From contig JBBRVU010000181.1 in NCBI GenBank assembly GCA_038246575.1, positions 1 to 8,228 on the forward strand: a stretch of DNA of 8,228 nucleotides. The letters are read 5' to 3'. Below the pieces are notes generated by a model. That model was not told the origin of the DNA. It ran no database searches and was given only the letters and a program-made list of their open reading frames with translations. Both the position numbers and the translations under genes were made by a program. This document shows, in pieces, positions 6,196 to 8,228 of the stretch. Each line of letters opens with the position of its first letter. Position 1 is the first letter of the stretch. The DNA comes from JACCUZ01 sp038246575. Lineage in GTDB: Bacteria; Actinomycetota; Actinomycetes; JACCUZ01.

Positions 6196-7713
6196 TCACT
6201 TGCTCAGTGGCTGGTTGTTTCGGATCGAGGTGACGACGTCGAGGACGGCTCGGGTGATGTGGGCGGCGTACTGCTTCTCGTCCTCCAGCCCCTGGTGGGT
6301 GGCGCCGTCGACCACCCGGTGCACGCTGTTGGTCGACAGCGTCGTCGACTTCTTCTGTACCGTCATCCACGACGCGGGGTGCTCCCCGGCGGTGAGCACG
6401 ACCAAGGGCTTGTCCCCGAGGTCGCGCAGTGATGCAGCTTTCCGAGACGCGTCACCGCCTCGCAGGTACTCATCGACGACGCTGCGCACGGTGCTCGCCT
6501 GCGCGGTGTTGGCTCGTAGCATCTCTTCGGAACGGGCCGGGAGGGTGCCCCCCACGAGGTCGCCGTACAAGCGCGCCAAGCCGACGCGGGCGGAGAGCGA
6601 CACCAGGGTTGCGAACCGGCCCACGCCGTCGTAGGAGCTCTCGGCTCCCATCGGAGGCGGCGCGGGAATGACGGACTTGGCCGGCTCTTCCGACGCGGTG
6701 GAGTCGATGAGGATCAGCCCAGCGACCTCGTCGGGGTAGTGCGCGGCGAAGATGCGCACGTACAGCCCGCCGAAGGAGTGCCCCGCCAACACGTAGGGCC
6801 CGGGGACACCCGCCCGGTGAAGCAACGTGTGCAGGTCGGTGGCGACCCGTGCGCCGTCCTGAGTGCCGTCGGCGGGCTGGCTCCCGCCTCGACCGGCCCG
6901 GTCGTAGACGCAGACCCGGGTCTGGCTGGCCACGGCGGGGGCGACCCACCCCATGCTGGCCGACGTCCCACCGGCGCCAGGTTCGAGGACGACAGTCGGG
7001 CTTCCAGAGCCGACACAGTCCAAATGCATCTGGTGTCCGCCGACGCCGACCAAACGACCGGAGGTCAGATAGGGGTTAGTCTCCGAGGCTTCGCGCACCG
7101 TTTGCCAGCCGCCGCCGACCGCGCACAGGGCAAGGATGGTGAACACGATGTAGAGCTGGACCCGTCCGCCGCTGCTGCGCATGTCGCGCCGCACCCGCAT
7201 CACCATCCAGACCACCAGGGCCAGCAGCACCGGCGGCCACACCCAGCTGAGCACCTCACGCATCGGCGAGCCGAACGCGAGCAGCAGGAGCCCGACCAGC
7301 CCCGTGAACAGCGCGGGAAGCGCGGCCCATCGTTGGGGTTGATCGGTGAAACGGCGCGAGAGCAGGAACAGCGCCGCCCAGCCCACGGCGAACCCGCACA
7401 GCACCGCGCCGGTGATCGCACTCTCGGTGACGGGAATGAACGGTGCGGCGACCAGGAGCAGCGCGGCGACGAGCCCGATCGCCAACGAGGCGGTCACGAT
7501 CCACCCGAGATGCCCTCGAGGTGCGAGGCGAGGCTCAGGGGCGGCGGCCTGGTCCGCGGCCGGAGCGGTGGGTGTCGCCGAAGACAACAGCGGCCGCGAT
7601 GGCCGGCGGGAGAAGAGAGCCAGGGGGCGCCTCTTTCCTCGACGTGGTGGCGAGCGTCGCCTGAACCCGACCTCGCCCCTCTGCATCGGCATGCGCGACA
7701 TCAACGAACCCAC
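6196..7713 (-). CDS. Membrane-anchored alpha/beta hydrolase with about five N-terminal transmembrane helices
   Basis: From GTG 7713 this encodes 505 residues. An Arg/Pro-rich N-terminus (about 1–65) precedes five hydrophobic stretches near 69–91, 100–119, 132–148, 157–172 and 186–203. The hydrolase domain begins at about 219. It has the oxyanion-region strand VVLEPGAGGTSASMGW (241–256) and CVYDRAGRGGS (268–278). The nucleophile elbow is AGHSFGGLYVR with Ser313, and the catalytic His473 is in DGATHQG. The acid is less clear: Asp337 (LILIDST) or Glu444 (LTAGEHP). An odd helix count with a basic, presumably cytoplasmic N-terminus would place the hydrolase outside the membrane. It probably cleaves an ester or amide, substrate unknown. 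The start is uncertain: ATG 7701, 7692 or 7686 are in frame, none with a clear ribosome site. The first codons overlap the divergent winged-helix remnant that starts at 7691. Confidence 0.85.
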   Translation of the reverse strand: MGSLMSRMPMQRGEVGFRRRSPPRRGKRRPLALFSRRPSRPLLSSATPTAPAADQAAAPEPRLAPRGHLGWIVTASLAIGLVAALLLVAAPFIPVTESAITGAVLCGFAVGWAALFLLSRRFTDQPQRWAALPALFTGLVGLLLLAFGSPMREVLSWVWPPVLLALVVWMVMRVRRDMRSSGGRVQLYIVFTILALCAVGGGWQTVREASETNPYLTSGRLVGVGGHQMHLDCVGSGSPTVVLEPGAGGTSASMGWVAPAVASQTRVCVYDRAGRGGSQPADGTQDGARVATDLHTLLHRAGVPGPYVLAGHSFGGLYVRIFAAHYPDEVAGLILIDSTASEEPAKSVIPAPPPMGAESSYDGVGRFATLVSLSARVGLARLYGDLVGGTLPARSEEMLRANTAQASTVRSVVDEYLRGGDASRKAASLRDLGDKPLVVLTAGEHPASWMTVQKKSTTLSTNSVHRVVDGATHQGLEDEKQYAAHITRAVLDVVTSIRNNQPLSK

Positions 7714-8030
7714 CGATGACCCGCCGACACTATCGACCTCCCGGTGTTGGAGACCACTCGTGGCGGTTCCTCACCAACCACGCACACGTCCTGGAGCGCA
7801 TCGCCGGCGATCCCATCTGCGGCTTCGCGACATCGCCGCGTCCGTCGGCATCACCGAGCGCGCGGCGGTCACGATCGTCAACGACCTCGTCGAAGCCGGC
7901 TATTTCACCAGGACGCGGATCGGTCGGCCCAACAAGTACGACGTCCACGACAAGCTCCCGCTGCGTCACCCGCTCCACCGTCGGCGAGCTCATTCGGTCC
8001 CTCGAAGGACCGGCAACCGACTCGCGACAG
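7691..8030 (+). pseudogene. Winged-helix (ArsR/MarR-like) transcriptional regulator, frameshifted
   Basis: Joined across frames, this is a common actinobacterial winged-helix regulator. ATG 7691 opens MRDINEPTDDPPTLSTS. Another frame gives GDHSWRFLTNHAHVLERIAG (a typical opening helix). Returning to the first frame gives RLRDIAASVGITERAAVTIV (HTH), NDLVEAGYFTRTRIGRPNKY (wing) and DKLPLRHPL. The last part, TVGELIRSLE, is again in the second frame. Frame changes fall near 7745, 7818 and 7976. Because they cancel, an open frame runs from ATG 7716 through to the window end, with a scrambled middle and the transposase piece fused on. Intact members are presumed DNA-binding regulators. I see no ribosome site before 7691. 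The gene probably ended near 8030, or was cut there by the mobile-element fragment. Confidence 0.75.
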
Positions 8031-8042
8031 ATGAGGATGCTG

Positions 8043-8228
8043 CGAACGGGCGTCTACCACCACCAGGTCCACTCCGAGACCGGGCAGAGCCCGCTGCAAC
8101 GCTGGACCGACGGATGGGACCGGGCCGGGCACGGCCCGAGCATGCTGGCCACCGGCGCGTTGACCGAGGCGTTCTTGTGGTCGGCTCTGCGCACCGTCAC
8201 CAAGACCGCGACGGTGTCGCTGCACGGC
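8043..8228 (+). mobile_element. DDE transposase C-terminal fragment (Mu-type C-terminal domain)
   Basis: GVYHHQVHSETGQSPLQRW and then LTEAFLWSALRTVTKTATVS with LHG at the window edge match, from memory, the end of the catalytic domain and the start of the Mu-transposase C-terminal beta-barrel domain. This is the type found in actinobacterial IS481-like and TniA-like DDE transposases. The first few hundred residues, with the HTH and the DDE catalytic core, are missing. The homology starts abruptly at about 8045, right after the winged-helix remnant, with no start codon or ribosome site of its own. The rest may continue past 8228. No terminal inverted repeat is visible at the junction. It is best read as a relic of a mobile element. 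Confidence 0.65.

Noticed and set aside
5275..6432. 385-codon open frame on the plus strand
   Set aside because: Antisense shadow of the intact SDR and the hydrolase 3' end. No motif of its own.
6739..7719. 326-codon open frame on the plus strand
   Set aside because: Antisense shadow of the membrane hydrolase, with a Gln/His/Arg-rich composition typical of reversed GC-rich genes.
1..8228. CRISPR array, tRNA or rRNA genes, toxin–antitoxin pair, defence system
   Set aside because: No regular spaced repeats, cloverleaf or rRNA-like stretch was recognised, and no gene pair with such features was seen.

Overview
The window is very GC-rich, with strong G/C preference at third codon positions in the intact genes. 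The gene families (TetR–oxidoreductase pair, DUF4389 membrane protein, HD-GYP–LuxR fusion, actinobacterial winged-helix regulator) point to an actinomycete. I cannot name the genus. No complete new system is visible. The window is a mixture of intact metabolic and membrane genes and a strikingly decayed stretch.

Layout. Positions 1–1214 (minus strand) hold a two-gene operon: a TetR-type repressor followed, with a 4-bp ATGA overlap, by a quinone-oxidoreductase-like MDR enzyme that runs off the left edge. A near-perfect operator palindrome (1226–1244) lies over the predicted TetR promoter. Divergent from it is an intact DUF4389 membrane protein (1405–2061, plus).

Positions 2234–5079 contain no intact gene that I can defend. 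They hold an unidentified coding-like stretch on the minus strand (2234–2895), a 5'-truncated and repeatedly frameshifted HD-GYP–LuxR regulator (2917–3843), the C-terminal stub of an alpha/beta hydrolase (3994–4152), and a P-loop kinase-like gene (4247–5079). The kinase-like gene has six frame changes, an ATA where its start codon should be, and Arg in place of the Walker A Lys.

Positions 5130–7713 (minus) are intact again: a classical short-chain dehydrogenase, then a 235-bp gap, then a membrane protein with five predicted N-terminal helices and a C-terminal alpha/beta hydrolase domain. The right edge (7691–8228, plus) is another broken area. A winged-helix regulator gene with three frame changes starts inside the 5' end of the hydrolase gene, and it is abutted by the C-terminal piece of a DDE transposase with a Mu-type C-terminal domain.

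The five intact genes (about 4.2 kb) show no frame change, while about 2.8 kb of recognisable decayed coding DNA shows about sixteen. This clustering argues for real gene decay, perhaps around mobile-element activity, rather than evenly spread sequencing error. Reads are needed to settle it. Working links between genes are clear only for the TetR–MDR operon.
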